Assembly (NCBI RefSeq): GCF_049243985.1
Contig: NC_135375.1
Location: 21,762,490-21,826,489, forward strand
Length of the DNA stretch: 64,000 nt
DNA from: Paroedura picta
Taxonomy: Eukaryota > Chordata > Lepidosauria > Squamata > Gekkonidae
Direction: 5' to 3'
Shown: positions 21,271 to 32,867 of the stretch, one piece after another
Layout of the letters: each line of letters opens with the position of its first letter
How positions within the stretch are numbered: the stretch's first letter is position 1
Translations under genes and position numbers: made by a program
The notes under the pieces: model-generated
Seen by the model: the letters and a program-made list of their open reading frames with translations, nothing else
What the model was told of the DNA's origin: nothing
Database searches by the model: none

Positions 21271-21637
21271 TTCCCTACTCTATAGCATCAGGTTTTGAGG
21301 ACCTCCATCCCTTCTTCCTTGCTAAGAACACCAGACTGTGAAGAATCCTCACCCCACACCTGCTGATATTTCTATTACACACTAGCGGCCTCATTGCTCG
21401 GCCTGTGTGTGGGAGACTTTGAACATCAAAGACAGCCCTGTTTGACCCATTTCCCCAGTTCTTGTTGAGTGTGCGCTTCTCCCCATTCTATCAACAAAGA
21501 AAGGCACCTAGGAAAACAAAGATGCACAGCTGATTTCATCTCAAAAATACGAACTTGACACTGAGCCAGATGCTTTCTGCATTTATTAAAGTGAACATCT
21601 GAGTGTGTTTCATTTTGGGCCCTCTGTCTGTTGATTG
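21271..21637. other. No recognisable feature
   Basis: Unique-looking. The phrase cactagcggcctcattgctc at ~21373 could be a repeat edge but has no partner. Confidence 0.4.
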
Positions 21638-21712
21638 AAAGCATTTTAAAAAAGCCTTCGGGGAGGGTGGTATATAAATGTGAATAAATAAATAAAATGA
21701 ATGTCTAGTTAA
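21638..21712 (+). repeat. LINE-type 3' end with (AAAT)n tail
   Basis: gccttcggggagggtggtat, ataaatgtg, then AATAAATAAATAAAATGAATG. Same class as 55644-55710 reversed. Confidence 0.6.
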
Positions 21713-21880
21713 TCATCTGCCTTTATTAATTGCAGGTTGAATTGCACTGAAAATTATGGCCTGTCCTATGATTTCTGCACATGGAATGCAAATTTTATTG
21801 CTTCTCCCTTCCTACTGGACTGCAAATAGCTCCAACTTCTGCTGCTGGGAGCAGAGACCCTGCAGAACAGCAAGAGTTCC

Positions 21881-22175
21881 CCCTGCATGTATAAAGGTAA
21901 AGGTAAAGGTATCCCCTGTGCAAGCACCAAGTCATGTCTGACCCTTGGGGTGACGCCCTCTAGTGTTTTCATGGCAGACTCAATATGGGGTGGTTTGCCA
22001 TTCCCTTCCCCAGTCAAGCTGGGTACTCATTTTACAGACCTCGGAAGGATGGAAGGCTGAGTCAACCTTCAGCCGGCTGCTGGGATTGAACTCCCAGCCT
22101 AATGGGCAGAGCTTTCAGACTGCATGTCTGCTGCCTTACCACTCTGCGCCACAAGAGGCTCTCCCTGCATGTATA
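21881..22175 (-). repeat. Sauria-like SINE with perfect 13-bp target duplication
   Basis: SINE 21894-22162 is flanked by ccctgcatgtata on both sides (21881-21893; 22163-22175). On the minus strand it has a tRNA-like head (gcctcttgtggcgcagagtgg), a middle resembling the MIR core (ggtctgtaaaatgagtaccc), a 3' domain with gccatgaaaacactagagg, and a tail of (ACCTTT) units. The exact duplication shows L1/RTE-like retroposition and fairly recent insertion. Confidence 0.9.
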
Positions 22176-22277
22176 GATCTGGCTAAAAGGATCCAAGCCC
22201 GTATTTTCTGCCCAACTTTCTCCAAGACACTTAAGGAAGGATGCCTCCCATTCCTTTATCCTCATAACCCATTAGGA

Positions 22278-22370
22278 AGATGAAGAAGACAAAGAAGAAG
22301 AAGAGTTGGTTTTTATACCCCACTTTTCACTACCCAAAGGAGTCTCAAAGCAGCCTACAATCATCTGCCC
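22278..22370 (-). repeat. CORE-like SINE, 3' end only
   Basis: (GAA)4 tail, gagttggtttttatacccc, and acccaaaggagtctcaaag. 5'-truncated. Confidence 0.8.
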
Positions 22371-23554
22371 TTCCCATCAAAAATGGTGCAATGGCTGTTT
22401 TAATGCTCTGTGGAATTACAAGCATTTTGCACAAAATCTTACAATTCAGGTACAGCTCTGAATGGGCTCCCTGTATGCCCCCTTTTTTGTAAATGCTGAT
22501 AAAACCAGATTCCTCCCTGCTTCCTGGGAGGGAATTCATGGTTACCTAAAGAGGAAGCTCAAAAGAGTCAAGTTGGCTTCTGTTTCCAACCTGAATGACA
22601 TTTCAACCCTGACCAATGGTCTGCCTGTCTCTCCTCCCATCCTTCCCTCTTTCCCTTCCCTCCATGCCATATTTTTTTTATTTTGGACATGATCACGTTA
22701 CAACACTAATCCACAGTAGCATAAGCACCACACACACATACTGCCTCCCCATCTCTCCCTCCAGCATCTAAATGCACCTTACAATTGAAAGTGCATTTTG
22801 TAAATTTCATGTATGCTTGGAAGTAAGAAATCCTTGAAGCCCATGGGATTTTCTTCCAGTTCAAGACTTTCAGGTGCAAAATGCTTCCTGCAGCACCATC
22901 TTTGGCAGAGGTTCTCCCGTTTAAACCCATTGAAATCAATTGGCGGTGACTTTGTACAGGGTTGCACAGTCCGATTCTTCTGCAAAACAGTTGGGTCGTC
23001 CCAGCACACTGGGCTTCCAGGAGAGCGTTTGAAGGCTTGCTTTTGGACAAAACAGGAAGTGCCTTTTCTAGTGGTCATAGATTTGCTGAGGGGCCGTGCC
23101 TGATCCCTTCATTGTCCTGGTTTTCCTGTCACCGTCTGAAGGAAGCAGTCGGGGAGCAAGGGTGGGGGGAGCAGGGAAGCTCAGCCAGAGCTCAGTGGCT
23201 TTTACATGGCAAGTTCTGCTGGCTTAGGAGAAGCCTGATGAAAAGCCACTCCAGTCCCTGCCAAAAGCGCACTAGAAATATTTGACATCTCACCCCCATC
23301 AACAAGCAGAAGTTAAAGGTTAAATTGCACACAGTCCATGTGCTCGGGGAAAGGATGTGTTTGTGTCATCATCTTTCTTTGTTCCCAAGCGCTAAAGATA
23401 TTGATAGTAAAGTTGCGGCCTGGTGAAAGTGAGAGAGAATGAATGATGCTGGGAGAGGGTTGCAGAGCTTTTCGGAATAGTCACTGCCATGCAGGCATTA
23501 CATGGAACGGAATTTGGGGTAATGTGATTCTAAATTTCGGAAGCTGCTGGAAAA
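22371..23554. other. Repeat-poor tract
   Basis: No exon or familiar repeat. 23330-23540 is free of repeats and moderately AT-rich. Confidence 0.45.
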
Positions 23555-23640
23555 GCTGGTTTGGTGCAGTGATTAAGTGCAGCAGGGTTTAATCTGGAGA
23601 GCTGGGTTTGATCCCCCACTCCTCCTCCATCTGAACCCCA
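23555..23640 (+). repeat. CORE-like SINE head fragment
   Basis: gctggtttggtgcagtgatt to ctgggtttgatcccccactc is the tRNA-like head only. It is cut off at 23640, just before a CR1. Confidence 0.7.
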
Positions 23641-23649
23641 CATGTATAA

Positions 23650-23848
23650 CTTATAGAATCCTGGAGCTGGAAGGGTCCATACAGGTCACCTAGTCCAACC
23701 CCCTGCTCAATGTAGGATCAGCCTCGAGCATCCACAAGAAATATCTATCTGGCTGTTGCTTAAAGACTGTCAGTGAGGGGGAGTTCACCACCTCCTTAGG
23801 CAGCTGATTCCACTGCTGAACTACTCTGGCTGTGAAAAATTTGTTGTT
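23650..23848 (-). repeat. CR1 LINE 3' end
   Basis: Reverse-orientation CR1: atagaatcctggagctggaa, gtccaaccccctgctcaatg, tgagggggagttcaccacct, gctgaactactctggctg. 5'-truncated at about 23848. Confidence 0.88.
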
Positions 23849-24262
23849 AATTCAAATTTGAATTACACATTGCCATCTTAAGTGGCTGGGCTCATATATC
23901 CTGAGCGTGTCTCATGGCTTAAGTGCCACTCAGCACTTAACACCCACTCAAGGTGGCTGTCTCATCCCTGAGTGCCTCCTCCTCCAACCGGCTTGTCTGT
24001 CCATCCAGCGGCCAGCCAATCACCTTCTGTCCCCCATCCCTGACCACCCCCTCCTCCTTCCACTTCCCTCCGAGGCTCGGAGGCTGCAGATCCCTGTCGC
24101 CTGAGAGCTGCCCCTACCGGTGAGTTCCCTAACAGCTGCCTGCAGCCTTTTCAGATCCTGGGGGGACAGGAAGACCATCCACAGAGTTCCTCCATTCCAC
24201 CCACCCCCCAGTCTAGCGCCTATTGTATTCCTGAATGCAACGGGCTTGGCCCCTAGTATTAA
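23849..24262. other. C-rich block ending in a Helitron-like CTAGT terminus
   Basis: 23900-24260 is C-rich, and its right edge (aacgggcttggcccctagt, 24239-24257) shares aacgggctt...ctagt with 36163-36181. A small GGGC/GCCC stem just before CTAGT resembles a Helitron 3' end. The left edge is not defined. Confidence 0.3.
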
Positions 24263-25289
24263 TATAAATCTAAAATCTCTCAGTGAGGCATGGCATAGAA
24301 ACCAAATCAAAGCCTTTCTAAAGAGATCCCATAAGAAGCTGCGGCTATTTCAACAAGAGACACATTTCTTGGTTTTTAGCCAGATTGTGAGGCACAAAGT
24401 GTTTCCGTTGTGTATCCCATTGTGCTTGGATGATGGAAACCATATGGCTTGACTTTCTTTCAAAAGGAATTTGCCTTACCCAGGTTAACTTGCTGAGTCC
24501 CAATGAGATGGTGTTACACCTTGGTCGTCTTATTAATACGTTAGTGAGTACAATGTGTAACCTTCACATTCGAAGCCGCTATCCTCGTTCCCAGATCTCT
24601 GCTTCCAGGGACACTCTGACCGGACAAGTTTAAGCCTTGTTTTCCCGTCACTCATGAAACAACCATGAGGAAGCACATCATTTTTCATGTTCATTCTTAC
24701 TTCATGTGGTCAGCATCACACGTATTTCTTTGGAACGGCCGGCCACTGAACGAGGAGAGAAATCCACCACAAGGGCAAAGATCAGCTGCTGTTTCTCCTT
24801 GACCTTTGACCTTTAGCAGCCACTCTCTTTTCCGTCCCCTGAGGGATCATATGACTACTCTCCCAGCAGATAATTTTTTTTCCTGGACTCCACTTGGCTA
24901 TTTCCTGGTTAGGCCATCCTGTCCTCTCCTGCCAAGTGTTTAACTGATACTGTTGAATCTCACATTAACCCTTCCTTCTTGAAAATATACATTGTCTTCC
25001 TTTGTGTCAGTGGTAAATAATTGTGGGTTTTTTGTGTGTGCTCTAATGGGTTTCTTCCTCCAGGGAAAGGGCAGTAAATGCTAGAAACAACAGTGGCAAT
25101 ATTTCAGGAACTGCTATATTCAAAAAGGTGATCTTGAAAGCTGAGAAAACTCTGGTGTGGGCATTTGCACAGGTCGCTCTCATGCTAAAGGAATGCATTT
25201 GTCTTACATTGACACAGCCTTAGGGCAGCCTCAGAGGAAGCTTATACATGATTTTAAATCAGGGCATTTCAAATGTAAATATGTAATTG
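24263..25289. other. Repeat-poor tract
   Basis: About 1 kb without a recognisable repeat or exon. It is a candidate for conserved non-coding sequence, on absence of repeats alone. Confidence 0.4.
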
Positions 25290-25600
25290 TAATAAACTGT
25301 TATGAGCCTCTTGTGGCACAGAGTGGTTAGGCAGCCGTCTGAAAGCTTTGCCCGTGAGGCTGGAAGTTCGATCCCAGCAGCCGGCTCAAGGTTGACTCAG
25401 CCTTCCATCCTTCTGAGGTCGGTAAAATGAGTACCTAGCTTGCTTGCTGGAGGGTAAACGGTAATGACTGGGGAAGGGACTGGCAAACCACCCCGTATTG
25501 AGTCTGCCATGAGAACGCTAGAGGGCGTCACCCCAAGGGTCAGACATGACCCGGTGCTTGCACAGGGGATACCTTTACCTTTACCTTTAATAAACTGTTA
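25290..25600 (+). repeat. Sauria-like SINE with perfect 13-bp target duplication
   Basis: SINE 25303-25587 is flanked by taataaactgtta at 25290-25302 and 25588-25600. Same family as 21894: gagcctcttgtggcacagag head, gttcgatcccagcagccgg B-box region, ggtcggtaaaatgagtacc core, and a tail ending acctttacctttacctt. Complete. Confidence 0.93.
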
Positions 25601-25767
25601 GCCAAAGACATATTAGCTTGCGTTCTCCAGAGTTCTCTGGAACAAGGAAAATATGAGATTAAGGACATTTATGATTGGGAGGCTGGACAAATGGATCCAA
25701 TTGGTAACCAGTGTAGCTGCTGGAGGTACGATATGAAAGTACGATGGTATCATACTTGGAAAATATT

Positions 25768-25845
25768 GCTGGTTTCTAAGGTGCAACTGGACTTGTATGT
25801 AGTTGTTCTAGTGCAGACTGACATGGCTACCCACTAAAACTATCT
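25768..25845 (+). repeat. Fragment of the GGTCTTAAAGGTGC-type repeat
   Basis: ggtttctaaggtgcaactgg, then gcagactgacatggctaccc. This is the 3' part of the repeat seen at 20691, 33301 and 52413. Confidence 0.5.
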
Positions 25846-25897
25846 TGGGCAAGGATGGGAGACATCTGTGTTTCAAAACCATAGAGGAGTAGGAATC

Positions 25898-26049
25898 CTG
25901 TAAAGCAGGGGTAGTCAACCTGTGGTCCTCCAGATGTTCATAGACTGCAATTCCCATGAGCCCCTGCCAGCAAACACTGGCAGGGGCTCATGGGAATTGT
26001 AGTCCATGAATATCTGGAGGACCACAGGTTGACTACCCCTGCTGTAAAG
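25898..26049. mobile_element. hAT-A palindromic element with perfect 8-bp duplication
   Basis: Element 25906-26041 (136 bp): CAGGGGTAGTCAACC / GGTTGACTACCCCTG, arms almost fully complementary. ctgtaaag is duplicated exactly at 25898-25905 and 26042-26049. Confidence 0.95.
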
Positions 26050-26730
26050 CAAAGGGCTTATAGCTGGTAAGTCCGCAATATTTTGAGAGGTATGCCCTAG
26101 GTTGAGGAGTAACAAATGTTCTTTCCACATCGGTTCATTGGAGAAGAATGCAGCTTGCGGTAACCAGCTGGCTAGTTACCCTGATCAGCTGTATGTTCTG
26201 TATTCCTGGTCATTTTAATTAAATGTCTGAAAGCCAGATCAGTGCGCTTGCAACACTGCATACCAAGGGAGGAGAAGATCCAAATTGTTCGTGGGGAACA
26301 TGAAGAGCATATTCATTGCTTAAATTCCCAAGAGGCCCCTGACAAACCACTGCTTTGTTTATCACTTCCTGTACATGAATAACAATGCCGGCTCTCTTGC
26401 TTGCATTACTAAGCCTATTGTGAGCCTCTAGCTGTGCTTTGGAGTAGCTTAATTTCAGAAACAAAAAAAGAGAGATATGTTATTTGTCTCTAGTTAGCAT
26501 GTGATATCTCCTACAAGGGCAACATCTGAAGAATTACTGTATGCCCCCATAGTCTCATAGTCCATTTTGGTCAGAGAATCCAGAGCTTGCGTTGAAATTG
26601 TATTATTGCTATGAATGGCACTTAAAAAACAAACCCACACTCTCATAACCCTCCCTCCAAGGAATTTACAATATCACTGTTGCTATAAGGTAGACATAAA
26701 CGACAGGTGAGGAGAGATGAGGATAAACAG
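26050..26730. other. No recognisable feature
   Basis: Unique-looking sequence. Confidence 0.4.
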
Positions 26731-26838
26731 TAAGGTTGCCAACCTCCAGGTGATGGCTGGAGACTACAACTGGTCTCTGGGTGACAGAGATCAGTTCGCC
26801 TGGAGAAAATGGCCACTTTGGAAGATGGACTTTTCTAA
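26731..26838 (+). mobile_element. hAT-B left half
   Basis: taaggttgccaacctccagg, tgacagagatcagttcgcct and ggagaaaatggccactttgg match the family left half. It stops at about 26838, next to an old CR1. Confidence 0.7.
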
Positions 26839-26877
26839 ACTGAAAAATCCCAGACTCTTCAGCCTTATAGTGATGGT

Positions 26878-27512
26878 GCTCCAACCCCTTATCATCTCGG
26901 TCACCCTCCTCTGTTCTTTTCCCAACTCAATGATGACTTTTTTGAGATCCGGGGACCAGAACTATATACAGGATTCCACCCCGTAGATCTATACATGGAT
27001 ATTATAATATTGATCATTTTATTTTCAGTCCTCTCATACTCCCTAACACAGAGTTTGTGCTTTCCGCTGCTGCAGTCCGCTGGGTCGAAATTCTTATTGA
27101 ACTGTCCACTATGACCCCAAGATTCCCCCCCTCGCAGCCTCAGCAAGTTCAGACCTCATCACCTAACAGTTACCAACATTGAATTTCATTGGCCACATGG
27201 TCGCCCACTCACACGCTCTCTGGACATCCTCTTGGAGGTCTTCACAGTCAGCCTTGGTTCACGCTATCCCAAATAATTTTGTGTTATTTGCAAACTTGGC
27301 CACTATACAACCACAGCCTAGTTCCAGATCACTTATAAAAAAATCAAATAGTACCCACCCCCAAACTGGATACCCCAACTACTAACTTCCCTCCATTGTG
27401 AGAACTGTCCATTTATTCCTGTGCTGTCATCTAACCAATTCTCAAGCCATAAGCAAACCTGTCCTCTTATCCCATGATTGCTAAATTTACTCAGAAATCT
27501 TTTCTCAACAGC
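26878..27512 (-). repeat. Old CR1/L3-type LINE copy
   Basis: Matches, in reverse, the long CR1 tract of turtles and other amniotes. Segments include ttgaatttcattggccacat, ggtcttcacagtcagccttg, ttgtgttatttgcaaacttg, ccagatcacttataaaaaaa and tcttatcccatgattgcta. About 630 bp, heavily diverged, so it is an old family still colinear over the whole length. Confidence 0.72.
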
Positions 27513-28410
27513 ACTTCGTCACATGCATCCATTATGGGTGGCCAAAGGGGGCTTCAGAGGAGAAGAGAAGAAAAGGAAGACCTGCTGTAGGACCCATAGA
27601 AGACTCATGAAAGCCTGGCAAACAAATGAGCGCTGCAAATCTGCCCGTTTGGGCTGCAGCAACAGAGATGGATTGCAAAATACATACAATCCCTTTCTTG
27701 TTCTCACTCCGTCATCGTATAATGCAAGTAAATATGAGAAACCAAGAGTCAATATTGGCTTTCATTCACATTGCCTTCCCAACTTTTTTGTTAGATGTGA
27801 CATTTGTATCTCACTGTTCGTCCACTAGGTTGATCAAGGTGGAGTACATAGAGTATATGTCACAGGTCACCCAGCTGGCCACTGTTGCGGTCCAAAATAC
27901 CTCCCTACACCCTACTTCATTGGAGAATCTCCAGCACTCTAGAACAGTTCATCTCCAGCCAACTGGCAGTGTCACATGCTCAGCAACGTCCCTGTTATTA
28001 AGATAGCCATTGAAAAAGTTGCCAAGGATTAGTGCTGAAAATCTGCCACTGCACAGTCTCCAAGGGCAGTGGGAAAGCACACAGCAGTGCAGTCTGGCTC
28101 CTCTGGCAGAGTTTGCTTCTCCCTTGCTTCTCTGCTGCAATGCTGGGGTTTGCAATCAACCCCTCTAAACAGTCAATTGAAACTAATCCTGCTCCATTCA
28201 GTAATTCTAATGTAGATGCCTCCTACTTGGTACACCAGCCAAGGATGATGGAAGAAATGTATGCTGCAAGACTTCAGATCTGAGCTTGTACGGTTTTTGA
28301 TCCGAGCTATCTAGCAACACCGTATATCTGACTTACCTACCAATTTAGGCTTCAAAAAGTCACCTGAACTTAATTGTTCCTTCATCACATGTGAGAGAAA
28401 GATTAGGGGA
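27513..28410. other. No recognisable feature
   Basis: Unique-looking; a tcacccagctggccac phrase at ~27866 may be a SINE scrap. Overlapping open frames here show no family match. Confidence 0.4.
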
Positions 28411-28612
28411 GAGGGTGTGGACCAGTGGTAGAACATCTGCTGTGCACCCGTAAGGTCCTCCTGAGTTAATTATCCAGCATCTCCAGAATGATCAGGGAAT
28501 GGGTGATGTGGAAGACCTTCACCTGAGACCCAAAAGATCTGCTGTCAGTCAGCATAGCCTGTGTTTACCCTGATGCCTCAATGGTCTGATTCAGCATCAT
28601 GCACATGGGAGC
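28411..28612 (+). repeat. tRNA-Ala-derived SINE
   Basis: accagtggtagaacatctgc head, gcatctccagaatgatcagg, gaagaccttcacctgagacc, and the 3' end tctgattcagcatcatgcac. Full length but diverged. Confidence 0.78.
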
Positions 28613-28682
28613 AACCCTAAGCAGTCTTTTCAGAAATAAGTCCCATTTCATGCAGTGAATCTTATTTCCAGGAATCTATAGT

Positions 28683-28950
28683 TCATCAAGGCCCAGTCAA
28701 GGTGCTGGTGTTGACCTTTAGAGCCCTATGTGACATGGGCTCCCCCTATGGCCCACCTACTCCCAAATGAATCTACCCCATCACTCCAGCCATCTTCAGA
28801 TGCCCTGCTTGAAGTGCCCTTGCCATGTGAAGTTAGATGAGTGACCTTTTGCACACCTCAGTGTTGTTGCTGTTTCAGATGATGCTCCAACTTTGTGGCC
28901 CTGCTCCCACAAAAGGGCATTTGTTTGGTGAATATGTTTCTTGAATTTGG
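28683..28950 (+). repeat. LINE (L2/CR1 clade) ORF2 C-terminal relic
   Basis: Plus-strand translation at 28695-28760 gives VKVLVLTFRALCDMGSPY, matching the conserved (F)KVLVLTFKAL...G.P motif near the C-terminus of L2-clade ORF2. Downstream sequence is degraded. Confidence 0.6.
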
Positions 28951-29014
28951 ATCCAACTATCCCCATGTGTACTGCTCTTCGTTTGAAAAGGAGTTATATG
29001 GCAATGGCATCATG

Positions 29015-29098
29015 TACTTTGTCAGCGATGGAACCTCCTCTTTTTTGACACATGCATAGTAATGTTATAACATCATAACACTGTAAATAAAAAAAAAG
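29015..29098 (+). repeat. Direct repeat copy 1 (TTATAACATCATAAC unit)
   Basis: tttgtcagcgatggaacctcc, then atgcatagtaatgttataac, atcataacactgtaaataaa. It is repeated at 29255-29329. The core ATGTTATAACATCATAACA is itself imperfectly palindromic. A-rich 3' ends suggest retroposition. Confidence 0.6.
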
Positions 29099-29254
29099 GC
29101 TGGATGTATTGGAACAGCATGGTTGCTGACATTTCTATGTTCCTCCTTAGACACCAACTAAGAAAATGGCTGGTGATTGTTGAACTGGATACACCAATTC
29201 ACAACAGGGTTATTCAGTAATTATGAAGCATGCTCAATATGTCCTCTTGTGCTT

Positions 29255-29329
29255 TTGTCAATGACGGAACCTCCTTTTTCTGAGCATACGCCGTAATGTT
29301 ATAACATCATAACATTGTAAAAAAAAAAA
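29255..29329 (+). repeat. Direct repeat copy 2 (TTATAACATCATAAC unit)
   Basis: tttgtcaatgacggaacctcc, then gccgtaatgttataacatca, taacattgtaaaaaaaaaa. About 85% like copy 1, offset 240 bp. A weaker third trace is at 29485-29525. Confidence 0.6.
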
Positions 29330-29597
29330 CACTGGGAACTCTAGGGGAAGAGAAGGATGAAGAATGAAGAAATAATGCAAGCACATAGAGTGAAAACCTA
29401 CAAACCAAAAAGAAACAAAAAGAAAAGAACTTCATGGACAGGTATTTTAATGGAGAAGACTACATGAAACCTCAATGCCCATTTTGTCACAATGTTTTAA
29501 TGTTGCTATATCATAATGAAAAAAAATCACATTGAGACACTATCAACATTATACTTCATTACAACAATAAAAAAATGTAGTGGATTGCTCAGGGTAC

Positions 29598-29655
29598 AAC
29601 CTGGGGGTGAGTGAGTGAGGGGGTGAGTGAGGGGGTGAGTGAGGGGGTGAAAGGT
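29598..29655. repeat. 12-bp minisatellite (GGGGGTGAGTGA)n
   Basis: About four units, the last one diverging into aaggtgggtgagc. Confidence 0.85.
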
Positions 29656-31053
29656 GGGTGAGCATGTGACACTGATGACACCAAAGGGCAACAGGAAATA
29701 AAATTTGAAATTGGGAATCCTTCACTGGAAAATTGTGGGAAATCCAATGGGGAAAAATCATAGAAACGGTGAATTCAGAAAATGTAGGGTAATGGGACAC
29801 TAAATTCGGCTCTACTCCCGAGGAGGCAAAAATTTGTGTGAAAAGTTTTATGAACTTCAATTATTTAAGAATGTCAATGTGGACTTTCAAGACAGGCTGA
29901 AAGGTATTAACTGTCCTGGTTGCTCTGGTGACAGAAGGACAGGATACAAACATGTTAAATAAATGAATAAAACAGATTGTTAACAGGCACTGCTACAATC
30001 ACCAACTGAGAAGGTGGCAACCCTGACTGGAAACCAATCTGTGTTTCGATTAATTTTATTCCAGTTAAAAAAGATGACAGTTAAGTTCTTAAAACTTTTG
30101 AACAAGGCCCCTTTATTGAGTCAGAACAAACAATTCCTAAGGGGGGGGGGATACAGACACACCCTCTAATTTACCTGAATAGTGATTAACATTCAATGAA
30201 AATTAAAGTAGGGTTCAATAAACAGCGATTTTATACTACTGAAGTTAACTTTGTGTTCCCTGTCCTGAGGAATCCCGTTTGAAAAAAAAAGAGAGCTTTC
30301 ATAAAATATTCCTCTCCTTTTGCTTCAGTAACCTCCACAGGTAAACCAATGACAGAAAACAAACAGGATAATGGAAATGCAAGCACCATGTTTCTTTAAG
30401 ATATATATTTTAAAACAATTATCTGATGTTCAGTTCAGGCTTTTAAAAATTACTCTTATTAGAGTAATACCTATTTTCATTTCTCCCTACACACCTGCCT
30501 TGGAAGAGATGACCAAAGATTCTGAGTCTTCCATTAACAGAACACTTTCCTGGGAGTAAGTCCTATAGACAAGACTTGAGTAGGATTCTGAGTACACCTG
30601 CTTAGGACTGTCCTCACACACGCAGTTCCCAACTCTCCCCTGATGGGGGAGATTTAATGGGGGCCCCTGACTCAAATCTAGCTTGTAGCTGAAAATCATG
30701 TGGCATCATCATATTCAAGATTCCCCTTTTCCTGCAAGAATCGGCCATTGTTGAGTACCAGAGAAATGCAATCTCGATGATGTCACCTTGTGCTCTTTCT
30801 TCCTAAAGCACATTACCAGGAAGCATCCACCCAGTTGGTGGCACCCACCCATTTCCCTGAAAGGCACAATTGGGGTGTTAGTTCACAAGAAGCCCATGAA
30901 AGGTCTCCCTGTTGCCATACTTAAATGGAGAATGTTTTTCTCTAGCTGTCCTTTCCACGGTAAGATCCAAAGCCCTGCCTGATTTGTTTGTCACTGTTCA
31001 TCTTCCCATTGAATCTTCACAGACACAATAATGACGATGATGATATTTAATTG
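29656..31053. other. Mostly unique DNA
   Basis: About 1.4 kb without a clear repeat or exon; a G-run at about 30141-30149 and AT-rich stretches around 30390-30480. Confidence 0.45.
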
Positions 31054-31337
31054 GAGTGCGGTTTGGTGTAGTGGTTAGGAGTGCGGACTTCTAATCTGGC
31101 ATGCCGGGTTCGATTCTGCACTCCCCCACATGCAGCCAGCTGGGGGACCTTGGGCTCGCCCCAGCACTGAGAAAGCTGTTCTGACTGAGCAGTGATATCA
31201 GGGCTCTCTCAGCCTCACCCACCTCACAGGATGTCTGTTGTGGGGAGAGGAATGGGAAGGCAACTGTAAGCCGCTTTGAGCCTCCTTCGGGTAGGGAAAA
31301 GCGGCATATAAGAACCAACTCTTCTTCTTTTTCTTCT
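31054..31337 (+). repeat. CORE-like SINE, full length
   Basis: tRNA-like head with gtgtagtggttaggagtgcg and ggttcgattctgcactcccc, then the CORE-like middle, cctcacaggatgtctgttg, the gccgctttgagcctccttcg block, and a CTT-rich tail. It inserted into the tail region of the LINE at 31338; taatt on both sides may be part of the target duplication. Confidence 0.93.
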
Positions 31338-31690
31338 AATTTCAATCCTGTCCCTCCCCATATGGGATCAGGGTGGTTCACAACAATATAACATTCAGTC
31401 AAAATAGTTACAATAATAAAATCACAACAAAACACCATTTTAAACACCCCACACATCTCTTTCATGCTCTTCGCCAGCTCCCCCAGGCTGAAGAGATATT
31501 GAAATGGGGGAGCCAAGAAAATGATATCAAAATGGAGGAGGGAGGCCTATAAAACTATGGGCTGCCTTCACCTCAGCCATAGGCCTGGTGGGAGAATGCC
31601 ATCTTTCAGGCCCTATGGAACCTTAATAGCTCTGTCAGGGCCCCGGCCTAGTGTTCATGGTGGTTGGGGAGGGAATGTGATTAATTTCGG
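31338..31690 (-). repeat. LINE (L2/CR1 clade) 3' end
   Basis: Minus strand ends with gggtccctccccatatg-type 3' UTR and A-rich blocks (31380-31430). Upstream, near 31560-31640, the segment resembles the ggccctg / tccgtcagggcc block of the LINE at 55644. 5'-truncated. Confidence 0.55.
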
Positions 31691-32111
31691 GTGCGTTACA
31701 TTTAGCAGGCAAACGATGCAATTATCTCATCCAAGTTATTTCATCCAACACACAGAAATGACATAATCATAATCATATACATGCTGGAATGAAAACACAC
31801 ACACAAAGAAACAAAAAGATCTGTAAGAACCAATAATAAATGCAAAAATCACAGAAAACATATGCAGTTCAACTATTTGATTGATAAATTATGTTCAAAA
31901 ACAGGAATTCAGCAAACTTTGCAGCAAACAGGCTTGGCAGGTGAACATATCAGAAGGCTGCGGTCACTCGTGAGCTAAGCCTTGGTTTTGTCCGCCTTGG
32001 GCAGCTGTCGATCAGCTCGGCAGCTGCGCAATAGATTGTGGAGCGTCAGTTTCATTTCCCTCTGCATTGAGACATTCTTTTTTCATCTGCGCAAGGGTGG
32101 TGGAAAGCACG
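31691..32111. other. No recognisable feature
   Basis: AT-rich, unique-looking. Confidence 0.4.
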
Positions 32112-32235
32112 ATCAAGCTGTAGCCAATTTACAACAACCCCATAGGATTTTCAAGGCTAGAGATGGACAGAGGTGATTTGCCATCGTCTGTAACCCTAAA
32201 CCTCCTTGTTGGTCTCCAGTTCAAGTACTAACCAC
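32112..32235 (-). repeat. 5S SINE fragment
   Basis: acaacaaccccataggattt, gagatggacagaggtgattt and gccatcgtctg match the reversed 3' half of the 5S SINE (compare 36394). The 5S head is reduced to tggtctccagttcaagtac. Confidence 0.65.
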
Positions 32236-32395
32236 TGGATTCTTGTTCTTTTCTGCCACTAGGGACAGAATGACACCGCCACCCATCTTGCTCTATTTCC
32301 TGGTCAGGAATAATAGAATCTTTGCTTTTTCAAAAGTAAGGATAGGCTGAATTCCCAGTCCAAGCCAACCTGCAAATAATTTGTAATATGGATGG

Positions 32396-32673
32396 TGAGC
32401 CAGGTTGGTGTAGTGGTTAGGAGTGTGGACTTCTAATCTGGCATGCTGGGTCCAATTCTGCACTACCCCACATGCAATCAGCTGGGTGACCTTGGGCTCG
32501 CCACAGCACTGAGAAAACTGTTCTGACTGAGCAGGAATATCAGGGCTCTCTCAGCCTCACCCACCTCACAGGGTGTCTGTTGTGGGGAGAGGAATGGGAA
32601 GGCGACTGTAAGCCGCTTTGAGCCTCCTTCGGGTAGGGAAAAGTGGCATATAAGAACCAACTCTTCTTATTCT
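32396..32673 (+). repeat. CORE-like SINE, full length
   Basis: Same order as 31054. Short tail (cttcttatt). Close to consensus. Confidence 0.93.
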
Positions 32674-32867
32674 AAAGTGGGCCTAGACCAGGGTGTTATA
32701 TCTTGACATGATATCACCAGCATTTATCTGGGGATGAGAAACAAGAAACTTACCCTCCAGGTCCTACCTTTTTAAAAATTACTTGCTAGTAAAGTGACTA
32801 TTGAAGGGAGAAAGACTCTCCCAGGAGGGCTCCATTTACAGCAATGACGGTGAAAATAAACAGGAGT

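Noticed and set aside
31091-31516. Recurring open frames with LVLICRFSLPEGGSKRL
   Set aside because: The reverse complement of the CORE-like SINE; seen in every young copy, not a protein family.
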